NCBI GenBank assembly: GCA_945614335.1
Contig: CALZAP010000122.1
Coordinates: 1 to 5,458 of the forward strand
Direction of reading: 5' to 3'
From: an uncultured Prevotella sp.
Lineage (GTDB): Bacteria > Bacteroidota > Bacteroidia > Bacteroidales > Bacteroidaceae
DNA length: 5,458 bases
The first letter of the stretch is position 1, and each line of letters begins with the position of its first letter. The translations under genes were made by a program, and so were the position numbers. Below the pieces are notes generated by a model that worked only from the letters and a program-made list of their open reading frames with translations, searched no databases and was not told where the DNA came from. This document shows positions 1-5,458 of this stretch, piece by piece.

Positions 1-552
1 CATAGTCTGAATGATGACATGGCCGTTGAAGGCTTTCAAGTGTTCTATCACCTCTTTCACGTCGTAGTTTCCGGTAGGCCTGTCCACCTTATTTATATAT
101 ATAGGGTCGATGGTGTCGAGCTTGAGAATGTTGTTGTCCACTCTCATAAGGGCGTCGTGTACGCTTTTCCTTCCGCAGAAGGTGGAGTTGCTGAGCACTG
201 ATACCTTTGCCTCAGGACAGTATTTGTTTCTGAGTCTGATGGTGTCGTCGATGATTTCAGCGAAGTGAGGGTGGGAGGTAGGTTCGCCGTTTCCTGCAAA
301 CGTGAGCACGTCGGGATGAATGTTGTCGTTGTGCATTTCCACGAGTTGTCTCTCCAATGCAGTTGCCACTTCCTCCTGTGTAGGCATTTTTTGTTTTGGC
401 CTGTGGTCGGCATTGAATCCGCATTCGCAATAAATGCAGTCGAACGAACACATTTTTCCGTCGGCCGGCAGAAGGTTTATGCCTAAAGAAATGCCAAGGC
501 GCCTGCTGTGTATCGGACCGAATATTGGTGAAGGATAAATAACTGTACTCAT
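1..552 (-). CDS. Radical SAM protein, COG0731-like (partial, C-terminus beyond left edge)
   Basis: The minus strand is open from an ATG at 552 down to position 1 with no stop, giving the first 184 residues. The N-terminus has FGPIHSRRLGISLGINLL (residues 11-28), followed by the radical SAM cluster motif CxxxCxxC at C35, C39 and C42 (MCSFDCIYC), with a further Cys at 44. The glycine-rich motif AGNGEPT lies near residues 90-96. This combination is typical of a family of stand-alone radical SAM proteins in Bacteroidota, distantly related to the wyosine-type enzymes of COG0731. Such proteins bind a [4Fe-4S] cluster and cleave S-adenosylmethionine to start radical chemistry in the cytoplasm; the substrate of this subfamily is unknown to me. 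The ATG at 552 is chosen because family similarity begins a few residues in and a promoter box lies about 75 nt upstream. The gene is divergent from ftsX. Family assignment is firm, specific function is not. Confidence 0.88.
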   Translation of the reverse strand, partial: MSTVIYPSPIFGPIHSRRLGISLGINLLPADGKMCSFDCIYCECGFNADHRPKQKMPTQEEVATALERQLVEMHNDNIHPDVLTFAGNGEPTSHPHFAEIIDDTIRLRNKYCPEAKVSVLSNSTFCGRKSVHDALMRVDNNILKLDTIDPIYINKVDRPTGNYDVKEVIEHLKAFNGHVIIQTM

Positions 553-626
553 GATAAAATTCAATTTTGTTATTGTTTAATATACAAAAACGAGCCACAT
601 TCTTGATGTAGCCTCTAATTTTTTTG

Positions 627-634
627 CAAAGGTA
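627..634 (-). promoter_or_regulatory. Putative -7 box of the radical SAM gene promoter
   Basis: On the minus strand these bases read TACCTTTG, a full match to the Bacteroidota -7 consensus TAnnTTTG. The ATG at 552 is 75 nt downstream, so a leader of roughly 65 nt is expected. No good -33 TTTG is found at 19-21 bp; the nearest candidate is a TTG 24 nt upstream (659-661), so the promoter may be weak or need an activator. Confidence 0.55.
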
Positions 635-654
635 ACAAAAAAAACATAAATTGT

Positions 655-685
655 TTTGCAATATCTTTTTTTTCCATTAACTTTG
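655..685 (+). promoter_or_regulatory. Promoter of the ftsX-folK transcription unit
   Basis: TTTG at 655-658 is followed after 19 bp by TAACTTTG at 678-685. This matches the Bacteroidota primary sigma factor consensus (TTTG at -33, TAnnTTTG at -7) in both boxes and spacing. Transcription should start near 690-695, giving a leader of about 35 nt to the ATG at 728. It is the best-formed promoter in the window and probably drives the plus-strand genes through folK. Confidence 0.75.
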
Positions 686-727
686 CACAGATTTTTAATA
701 ACTTAGGTGTATTACATCATTAAACGA

Positions 728-1606
728 ATGGCAAAAAGACGTAAAAAAGCCCACAGGCGACATGGTATGCAGGTGTTGACACTCTGCATCAGTACCACTA
801 TGGTACTCGTACTTTTAGGCTTGGTGGTATTCTCTGTGCTTCTCGCACGTAATCTTTCTGAATACGTGAAAGAAAACCTTACTGTCACCGTGATGTTACG
901 TGACAACGTTTCCGACAAGGATGTACGTAAACTATGCACCACCCTGCGCAAGCGTCCTTATTCTCTTAATATCGACTATATCAGCAAGTAACAGGCACAG
1001 AAGGAGCAAACGGAGGCCATGGGTTCCGACCCCTCGGAGTTTCTTGGCTTCAATCCCTTCACCGCCACTCTTGAAGTGCGCTTGAAGGCCGACTATGTGA
1101 ACCGCGACTCGCTTGGCAGGATAGGAAAGGAACTGAAGAAGAACCCGATGGTGAGCGATGTGGCGTATCAGGAAGACCTGATGAACAAGGTGAACGGGAA
1201 TATCCAGAAAATAAATATCATACTCCTCGTACTTGCAGTATTGCTCTCGTGCGTGTCGTTCTCGCTAATTAACAATACTGTAAGGCTGAGCATATACTCA
1301 AGGCGTTTCAGCATCCACACTATGAAACTCGTGGGAGCTTCGTGGGGATTCATACGAAGGCCGTTTGTCCAAAACATGATGGTGGTTGGACTGATAGCCG
1401 CTGTATTGGCGTGTGGCGCTTTGGGCTGTGGCATGTACTGGCTTGCCGAATATGAGCCGGGAGTGCTGAACGTGATAACATGGATTGACCTTGCTGTGGT
1501 GGCCGCATCGGTGGTTTTCTTCGGATTGATAATCACTCTCTTGTGCTCCTATTTCTCCGTGAACCGTTATCTGAAGATGACAGCAGGGGAGCTTTATAAG
1601 ATATAA
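728..1606 (+). pseudogene. ftsX: FtsX cell-division ABC transporter-like permease, interrupted by an in-frame TAA at 989-991
   Basis: FtsX is the inner-membrane partner of the ATPase FtsE; in other bacteria FtsEX controls septal peptidoglycan hydrolysis. Read through the stop, the frame encodes 292 positions, a normal length for the family. Topology is that of FtsX: a basic N-terminus (KRRKKAHRRH), TM1 about 16-40, a periplasmic domain about 41-160, TM2 about 162-181, TM3 about 216-238 and TM4 about 252-277. The cytoplasmic stretch YSRRFSIHTMKLVGASWGF between TM2 and TM3 is characteristic. Codon 88 is TAA, where I expect GAA (Glu) in ISKxQAQKEQTEAMG. Translation would end after 87 residues, keeping only TM1 and part of the periplasmic domain. 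An ATG at 1019, 28 nt past the stop, could restart a 195-residue fragment with TM2-TM4. The start at ATG 728 is preferred to GTG 707, which would leave a very short leader. No frameshift is visible, so the lesion is recent, an error, or tolerated. Confidence 0.88.
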
Positions 1607-1655
1607 AACTCAATAGAATAATTCAACTTTCGCAAGTAGTAAAAGGTAGATAAAT

Positions 1656-1719
1656 GAAGATAAAAAGGAGAAAAGTGACGTATGTTTAAGCCAGGCTTTT
1701 GCTGTTGTCCTTTATCTTC
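1656..1719 (+). repeat. Inverted repeat able to form a long-stem hairpin
   Basis: GAAGATAAA (1656-1664) is exactly complementary to TTTATCTTC (1711-1719). After a 2-nt bulge (AA at 1665-1666), GG at 1667-1668 can pair with CC at 1709-1710, giving 11 bp in all. Inside the 40-nt loop, AAAAG (1671-1675) can pair with CTTTT (1696-1700). There is no U-tract after the outer stem, so it is not a standard terminator. It lies within the putative inserted element and may give the spacer RNA a stable fold. Confidence 0.45.
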
Positions 1720-1740
1720 CTGAGCGACCACTGGGAGCGA

Positions 1741-1770
1741 TAACTTCTCTTAACTCCTTCTAACTCCGTA
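1741..1770 (+). repeat. Three tandem 10-bp repeats, core TAACTYC
   Basis: The units TAACTTCTCT, TAACTCCTTC and TAACTCCGTA follow each other directly with a strict 10-bp period. The first six positions are conserved except T/C at position 6; position 7 is C in all. Just upstream, GAGCGA occurs twice (1722-1727 and 1735-1740). The block is inside the putative inserted element. Whether it is a protein-binding array or only a low-complexity repeat cannot be told from one copy. Confidence 0.55.
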
Positions 1771-1804
1771 AGTTGAGCACATGCGAAACTTAAATAGAAT
1801 AATA

Positions 1805-2026
1805 ATGGATAAGAAAAATTTTGCTTTTGACCGTACAAACTACATATTGCTTGCCATTGGCATGGCAATAGTGATTTTGGGATTTATACTGATGAGCGGT
1901 TCCGGTTCAACAGAGTCTAACTACGACCCGGACATCTTCAGTGCAAGAAGAATAAAGCTCGCGCCGGCTGTATGCCTCGTGGGATTTGTGTCGATGATTT
2001 ATGCGGTAATAAGAAAGCCGAAATGA
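1805..2026 (+). CDS. DUF3098 family small membrane protein
   Basis: This encodes 73 residues of a small family, DUF3098, known mainly from Bacteroidota and of unknown function. A short polar N-terminus ([13 protein letters not shown]) leads into TM1 (about 14-31, [18 protein letters not shown]), a loop with [14 protein letters not shown] (about 41-54), and TM2 (about 53-70), ending in a basic tail. The conserved features I recognise are the opening FDRTNY and the loop DIFSARR. The start at 1805 is preferred to the in-frame ATG at 1781, because the upstream eight residues do not fit the family and lie inside the putative inserted element. The gene ends 1 nt before the uppP start, so the two are probably translationally coupled. 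Its constant place between ftsX and uppP suggests an envelope-related role; that is inference. Confidence 0.85.
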   Translation: MDKKNFAFDRTNYILLAIGMAIVILGFILMSGSGSTESNYDPDIFSARRIKLAPAVCLVGFVSMIYAVIRKPK

Positions 2027-2027
2027 T

Positions 2028-2819
2028 ATGGATTGGATAGAAGCATTAATATTGGGACTGGTCCAGGGACTTACAGAGTATCTGCCTGTAAGCAGCAGCG
2101 GACACCTCGCCATTGGTTCATACATCTTTGGCGTTGAAGGAGAAGAAAACCTCGCCTTTACGGTGGCTGTGCATGTGGCTACGGTATTGAGCACATTGGT
2201 AATTCTGTGGAAGGAAATCGACTGGATTTTCAGAGGACTCTTCAAGTGTGAACTGAATGCCGAGACAAAGTATGTGCTTAACATCGTTGTCTCGATGATA
2301 CCGGTGGGCATCGTAGGAGTGTTCTTTAAAGATTATGTGGAAGAGATATTCGGGTCGGGACTTATGATTGTGGGATGTATGTTGCTTGTCACGGCAGCCC
2401 TCCTCACCTTCTCGTATTTCGCAAAGCCCCGCCAGAAGGAGCATATCGGCCTTCGCGACGCATTCATCATCGGACTGGCCCAAGCCTGTGCCGTGATGCC
2501 GGGACTGTCGCGCTCGGGCAGTACGATTGCCACCGGACTGTTGTTAGGCAACAAAAAGGAGTCGTTGGCACAGTTCTCGTTCCTCATGGTAATACCGCCA
2601 ATATTGGGTGAAGCGCTGCTCGACGTAGTGAAGGGACTGAAGGGCGAGGAAGCCTTTGGAGGCATCGACGCCTTGCCGCTTATAGTGGGATTCGTTGCCG
2701 CATTCGTCTCGGGCTGCCTGGCTTGTAAATGGATGATTAATATCGTGAAGAAAGGCAAGCTCATCTATTTCGGTATCTATTGCGCCATAGCAGGTGTGGT
2801 GACCTTGATATTCAGTTAA
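2028..2819 (+). CDS. uppP: Undecaprenyl-diphosphatase UppP (BacA family)
   Basis: UppP dephosphorylates undecaprenyl pyrophosphate at the membrane, regenerating the lipid carrier for peptidoglycan and other surface polymers; raised activity gives bacitracin resistance. The 263-residue product has the usual family length and many hydrophobic segments. Both signature regions are present: [14 protein letters not shown] (13-26), containing the catalytic Glu (E17) and the Ser-rich turn, and [13 protein letters not shown] (158-170), containing the phosphate-contacting SRSG with R162. The first of the two glutamates of the E. coli motif (E17 there) is Gln13 here, a common variant in this family. The gene starts 1 nt after the DUF3098 stop and is followed by truB after 23 nt, so it should be part of the same operon. 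No frame damage is seen. Confidence 0.96.
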   Translation: MDWIEALILGLVQGLTEYLPVSSSGHLAIGSYIFGVEGEENLAFTVAVHVATVLSTLVILWKEIDWIFRGLFKCELNAETKYVLNIVVSMIPVGIVGVFFKDYVEEIFGSGLMIVGCMLLVTAALLTFSYFAKPRQKEHIGLRDAFIIGLAQACAVMPGLSRSGSTIATGLLLGNKKESLAQFSFLMVIPPILGEALLDVVKGLKGEEAFGGIDALPLIVGFVAAFVSGCLACKWMINIVKKGKLIYFGIYCAIAGVVTLIFS

Positions 2820-2842
2820 TCAACAGTACATTATTATAATAG

Positions 2843-3550
2843 ATGAACTTCGTAGAAGGAGAAATTATTTATCTTAATAAACCGTATCGCATGTCGAGCT
2901 TCGGGGCTTTGGCACGCGTACGTTACCTCATATCACAAAAAGTGGGGGTGAAAAGGGTGAAGACAGGACATGCCGGAACTCTCGACCCGTTGGCCACAGG
3001 AGTGCTTATTCTCTGTACGGGCCGAAAGACAAAGGAGATAGAGCGGCTGCAATATCACTCAAAGGAATATACCGCCACACTGCAGTTAGGCGCCACTACG
3101 GCAAGCTACGACATGGAGCATGAGGTGAACGCGACATTCCCCACGGAACATATCACACGTGAACTGATAGAACAGACACTTCCCCGTTTCATCGGAGAGA
3201 TACAGCAAGTGCCGCCAGCTTACTCGGCATGTAAGGTTGACGGACACAGAGCCTACAAGCTGATGAGAAAAGGGGCTGAGGTGGAGCTAAAGCCGAAGAC
3301 ACTGCAGATAGACGAGCTGGAAATGACTTCGTTTGACCCCGAAACAATGCAGATGAGCATTAGGGTGGTGTGCGGAAAGGGCACATACATCAGGGCTTTG
3401 GCACGAGACATCGGAGAGGCACTCGGTAGTGGCGCATATCTTACGGCTTTGTGTCGCACGCGTCTGGGAGATGTGAGAATAGAAGACTGCATAACTCTCG
3501 ACGACTTCCCCCAATGGCTTGAACAACAAGATGTTGAAACAGCCGTTTAA
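2843..3550 (+). CDS. truB: tRNA pseudouridine(55) synthase TruB
   Basis: TruB isomerises U55 in the T-loop of tRNA to pseudouridine in the cytoplasm and also acts as a tRNA folding chaperone. The 235-residue product carries the family motifs in order: the N-terminal LNKPYRMSS (11-19), the catalytic motif GHAGTLDPLATGVL (42-55) with the nucleophile Asp48, KEYTATLQLG (74-83) with the conserved Tyr76, PPAYSACKVDGHRAY (124-138), and GKGTYIRALARDIG (178-191). At 235 residues it is on the short side: it ends soon after the catalytic domain and lacks a full C-terminal PUA-like extension, which is usual for Bacteroidota versions. It lies 23 nt after uppP and 27 nt before queA. Confidence 0.96.
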   Translation: MNFVEGEIIYLNKPYRMSSFGALARVRYLISQKVGVKRVKTGHAGTLDPLATGVLILCTGRKTKEIERLQYHSKEYTATLQLGATTASYDMEHEVNATFPTEHITRELIEQTLPRFIGEIQQVPPAYSACKVDGHRAYKLMRKGAEVELKPKTLQIDELEMTSFDPETMQMSIRVVCGKGTYIRALARDIGEALGSGAYLTALCRTRLGDVRIEDCITLDDFPQWLEQQDVETAV

Positions 3551-3577
3551 ACATGAATAAATAAATAACAGAACTAT

Positions 3578-4768
3578 ATGAAACTGTCACAATTCAAATT
3601 CAGGTTGCCTGAAAGCCAAGTAGCTCTCGAACCTCCTTGCATTGAGTTTAAGGACGACGACGACAATGTAGTGGAAAAAATATACCATCGCGACGAATGT
3701 CGATTGATGGTGCTGCATCGCAAAAGTCAGAAAATCGACTTGTACAAGGTGGACAGTGATGGAGATGAAATCATTGAAAAGGTAAGGGACGAGCGTGGAA
3801 AGGTTATTGACGAGCATCCGGTGTATATGACTTTCCGTGATGTCGTAAACTATTTCGACGAGGGCGACGTCTTCGTGTTTAACGACACAAAGGTGTTCCC
3901 GGCACGTCTTTACGGCACAAAGGAAAAGACGGACGCAAAGATTGAGGTGTTCCTGCTTCGTGAACTTAACAAGGAACAGCGCCTCTGGGACGTGCTTGTT
4001 GAACCCGCAAGAAAGATAAGAATAGGCAACAAGCTATTTTTCGAGGACGACGGGCCTATGGTGGCTGAAGTAATAGACAACACCACAAGCCGTGGACGAA
4101 CACTGCGTTTCCTCTACGACTGCCCTCATGACGAGTTCAAGGCAGAGCTGTTCGGACTCGGCGAGGCACCATTGCCACGATACATCATCGACCGCCGTGA
4201 GGCTACAGCCGACGACATGGAAAACTTCCAGACTATATATGCCAAAAACGAAGGTGCCGTGACCGCCCCGACTTCCGGACTGCATTTCAGCCGTGAGGTG
4301 ATGAAAATCATGGAAATACGAGGCATCCAAAAGGCTTTCGTCACGGCACATTGCGGCCTTGGAAGTTTTGAGCCGATAGAGGTTGAGGACCTTACAAAGC
4401 ACAAGATGAATTCGGAGCAGATTATCATCGGACGCGAGGCTTGCGACATTGTAAACAATGCAAAGGCTACTGAACACAGGGTGTGTGTAGTGGGAATAAC
4501 AACCGCAAGGGCAACAGAGACCGCTGTGAGCACAGACGGACAGCTGAAGGAATATGAAGGATGGACCAACAAGTTCATCTTCCCGCCATACGAATATGGT
4601 CTGGCAAACAGCATGATCGTGAACTTCTATCATCCGGAGTCAACCATGCTCATGGCAACAGCAGCCTTCGGAGGCTACGACCTGGTGATGGAAGCTTATC
4701 ACACAGCCTTGAAGCATGGCTTCAAGTTCGGTTGCTACGGAGACGCAATGCTTATTCTCGACGACTGA
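3578..4768 (+). CDS. queA: S-adenosylmethionine:tRNA ribosyltransferase-isomerase QueA
   Basis: QueA transfers and rearranges the ribosyl part of S-adenosylmethionine onto preQ1 at position 34 of tRNAs with GUN anticodons, forming epoxyqueuosine. The 396-residue product contains [11 protein letters not shown] (101-111), GEAPLPRYI (195-203), the signature [12 protein letters not shown] (226-237), [14 protein letters not shown] (268-281), [13 protein letters not shown] (328-340) and a C-terminal [11 protein letters not shown]. Most QueA proteins have about 340-360 residues. The excess lies in two acidic inserts near the N-terminus, roughly 19-36 (with a DDDD run) and 52-83, flanking the conserved [13 protein letters not shown]. 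Some motifs differ from the usual form: [11 protein letters not shown] (349-359) where NFHLPxSTLLM is expected, and [11 protein letters not shown] (305-315) where VGTTxxRxLE is expected. The product is otherwise complete, so it is probably active. Its TGA overlaps the folK start by one base. Confidence 0.95.
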   Translation: MKLSQFKFRLPESQVALEPPCIEFKDDDDNVVEKIYHRDECRLMVLHRKSQKIDLYKVDSDGDEIIEKVRDERGKVIDEHPVYMTFRDVVNYFDEGDVFVFNDTKVFPARLYGTKEKTDAKIEVFLLRELNKEQRLWDVLVEPARKIRIGNKLFFEDDGPMVAEVIDNTTSRGRTLRFLYDCPHDEFKAELFGLGEAPLPRYIIDRREATADDMENFQTIYAKNEGAVTAPTSGLHFSREVMKIMEIRGIQKAFVTAHCGLGSFEPIEVEDLTKHKMNSEQIIIGREACDIVNNAKATEHRVCVVGITTARATETAVSTDGQLKEYEGWTNKFIFPPYEYGLANSMIVNFYHPESTMLMATAAFGGYDLVMEAYHTALKHGFKFGCYGDAMLILDD

Positions 4769-5181
4769 TGCAACACACGGTATATCTCGGCCTTGGGTCA
4801 AACCTCGGTGACAAACAACGCAACATCCGTGTGGCCGTGGAAAAAATAGGAGAGCTGATTGGACATGTGGAAAGCCAGTCAGCTCTTCACATCACTGCCC
4901 CGTGGGGGTTTGAGTCAGACAACATGTTTGTGAATGCTGCCGTGAAATGCGTCACCACATTGTCGCCTCGGGAAGTACTGAATAATACCAAGGCAATAGA
5001 ACAACAGATGGGACGCACCACAAAGTCTGTCGACGGCGCTTATCACGACCGCGTTATCGACATAGATATACTTATCTACGACGACATACACATCAACGAG
5101 CCCGACCTGGTCATTCCCCATCCGCTCATGCACCAACGCGACTTCGTAATGAAGCCATTGAAGGAGATAATCGATAAATAA
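4768..5181 (+). CDS. folK: 2-amino-4-hydroxy-6-hydroxymethyldihydropteridine pyrophosphokinase (HPPK) FolK
   Basis: FolK transfers pyrophosphate from ATP to 6-hydroxymethyl-7,8-dihydropterin, the step before dihydropteroate synthase in folate synthesis. The 137-residue product opens with YLGLGSNLGD (6-15), then has TAPWGF (43-48) of the pterin-binding region, and GR at 82-83. DRVIDIDILIYDD (94-106) contains the metal-binding pair D98 and D100 and the conserved Arg95. IPHPLMHQRDFV (116-127) holds His118 and Arg124. The ATG at 4768 shares its A with the TGA of queA (TGATG), so translation is probably coupled. The frame is open further upstream to 4561, but that stretch is queA read out of frame and lacks HPPK similarity. 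It appears to be the last gene of the unit, as a promoter follows before rpsO. Confidence 0.96.
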   Translation: MQHTVYLGLGSNLGDKQRNIRVAVEKIGELIGHVESQSALHITAPWGFESDNMFVNAAVKCVTTLSPREVLNNTKAIEQQMGRTTKSVDGAYHDRVIDIDILIYDDIHINEPDLVIPHPLMHQRDFVMKPLKEIIDK

Positions 5182-5246
5182 TGTTAAAATGTCAGGCGAT
5201 ACGTCAAAATATTCGCTCAACATTCTTCATTCTACATTTTTCTTCG

Positions 5247-5254
5247 TACCTTTG
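5247..5254 (+). promoter_or_regulatory. Putative -7 box of the rpsO promoter
   Basis: TACCTTTG matches the Bacteroidota -7 consensus TAnnTTTG in full and is followed by GCA, as is the ftsX promoter box. It lies 52 nt upstream of the rpsO ATG, leaving a leader of about 45 nt. No TTTG is found at the expected -33 position (near 5224-5227), so the upstream box is poor. Confidence 0.6.
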
Positions 5255-5306
5255 CACCCGCATTTGCAAAAAGTATATATCATAATCATTTAATTAATTA
5301 AAATCT

Positions 5307-5458
5307 ATGTATTTAGATCAGGCAAAAAAACAAGAGATCTTTGGACAGTACGGAAAGTCTAACACTGATACTGGTTCTGCTGAGAGCCAGATAGCATTGT
5401 TCTCATACCGTATTTCCCACTTGACGGAACATCTTAAGAAGAACCGTAAAGATTATAC
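5307..5458 (+). CDS. rpsO: 30S ribosomal protein S15 (partial, C-terminus beyond right edge)
   Basis: S15 binds the central domain of 16S rRNA early in assembly of the 30S subunit. The visible 50 residues cover somewhat more than half of the usual length of about 89. They include the S15 hallmark DTGSAESQIALFSYRISHLT (21-40) and HLKKNRKD (42-49), with His42 and Asp49 in the rRNA-contacting segment. The start at ATG 5307 gives the usual short N-terminus (MYLDQAKKQEI). It has its own promoter box 52 nt upstream, consistent with separate transcription from the folK unit. In several bacteria S15 represses its own translation by binding its leader; the leader here (about 5262-5306) is short and AT-rich, with a perfect 14-bp palindrome (5289-5302) just before the start, but I cannot recognise an S15-binding fold. 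Confidence 0.95.
   Translation, partial: MYLDQAKKQEIFGQYGKSNTDTGSAESQIALFSYRISHLTEHLKKNRKDY

Larger units (their letters stand above)
1612..1803. mobile_element. Putative MITE-like insertion in the ftsX-DUF3098 spacer
   Basis: The 11-bp sequence AATAGAATAAT occurs exactly at 1612-1622 and again at 1793-1803. Just inside are inverted repeats: AACTTTCGCAAGT (1625-1637) against the reverse complement of 1779-1791 (AAGTTTCGCATGT), matching at 11 of 13 positions. The interior is about 170 bp, has no meaningful ORF, and contains an internal hairpin (1656-1719) and a triplicated 10-bp repeat (1741-1770). Removing one direct repeat plus the interior (181 bp) would leave 17 nt between the ftsX stop and the DUF3098 start, close to the 23 and 27 nt seen further along the operon. 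Together this resembles a small non-autonomous element with target-site duplication. Against it, the direct repeats are AT-rich, the inverted repeats are imperfect and set 1-2 nt inside them, and no transposase partner is visible. A local duplication is the main alternative. Confidence 0.45.

Noticed and set aside
257..661. A 134-codon minus-strand open frame across the radical SAM start and the intergenic region
   Set aside because: It is out of frame with the radical SAM gene, runs through both promoter boxes, and looks like shadow sequence. The overlapping frame has the CxxxCxxC and GNGEPT motifs.
989..991. Recoding of the ftsX stop as selenocysteine or pyrrolysine
   Set aside because: Those use TGA and TAG; this is TAA, and the position is expected to be Glu, so a point mutation or error is far simpler.
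1681..1688. TATGTTTA as a promoter -7 box for the DUF3098 gene
   Set aside because: It matches TAnnTTTG at all but the last base, but there is no TTTG at the -33 position and such near-matches are frequent in AT-rich DNA.
1688..1700. AAGC-CAG-GCTT followed by TT as a terminator after ftsX
   Set aside because: The stem is only 4 bp and the T run is four bases at most, so it is too weak to call an intrinsic terminator.
1781..1804. An eight-residue N-terminal extension of the DUF3098 protein
   Set aside because: This stretch belongs to the right inverted and direct repeats of the putative element, and family similarity starts at the ATG at 1805.
4034..4633. A 199-codon open frame on the minus strand within queA
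   Set aside because: It lies wholly opposite queA, which has clear family motifs throughout, and its translation shows no recognisable domain. Long antisense frames arise from codon bias in GC-richer coding DNA.
4561..4767. A longer FolK starting at 4561
   Set aside because: The extra 69 residues are queA coding sequence in another frame, and HPPK similarity begins directly at the ATG at 4768, which overlaps the queA stop.
5180..5224. Inverted repeat AATGTT/AACATT with inner GCGA/TCGC as a folK terminator
   Set aside because: The two short stems are separated by unequal unpaired stretches (about 10 and 2 nt) and no U-tract follows directly, so it is not convincing.

Overview
The window looks like a chromosomal segment of a Bacteroidota member, most likely Prevotella or a close relative in Prevotellaceae. 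Three things point there: promoter boxes of the Bacteroidota type (TAnnTTTG, one with a TTTG box 19 bp upstream), a DUF3098 membrane protein between ftsX and uppP, and the gene order ftsX - DUF3098 - uppP - truB - queA - folK. This is mainly housekeeping DNA and I see no defence, phage or biosynthetic system.

Layout. On the minus strand, positions 552 to 1 encode the N-terminal 184 residues of a radical SAM protein that runs off the left edge. Positions 553-727 are a divergent control region with a minus-strand -7 box (627-634) and a strong plus-strand promoter (655-685). From 728 everything is on the plus strand: ftsX (728-1606, interrupted by an in-frame TAA at 989-991), a 198-bp spacer that has the form of a small inserted element (1612-1803), a DUF3098 protein (1805-2026), uppP (2028-2819), truB (2843-3550), queA (3578-4768) and folK (4768-5181). 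After a 125-bp gap containing another TAnnTTTG box comes the start of rpsO (from 5307, cut by the right edge).

How the genes fit together. The plus-strand block is probably one transcription unit. It joins cell-envelope functions (FtsX of the FtsEX division system, undecaprenyl pyrophosphate recycling by UppP) to tRNA modification (TruB makes pseudouridine 55, QueA makes the queuosine precursor) and folate synthesis (FolK). Spacing from DUF3098 onward is tight: 1 nt, 23 nt, 27 nt, then a 1-nt TGATG overlap. Only the ftsX-DUF3098 junction is loose.

Two items deserve attention. First, ftsX has a nonsense codon (TAA where GAA is expected) with the frame otherwise open on both sides: a recent lesion, a split gene or a sequencing error. 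Second, the ftsX-DUF3098 spacer is bounded by an exact 11-bp direct repeat, just inside which lie 13-bp inverted repeats (11 of 13 matching). Removing one direct repeat plus the interior would leave a 17-nt gap, like the rest of the operon. This resembles a MITE-like insertion with target-site duplication.
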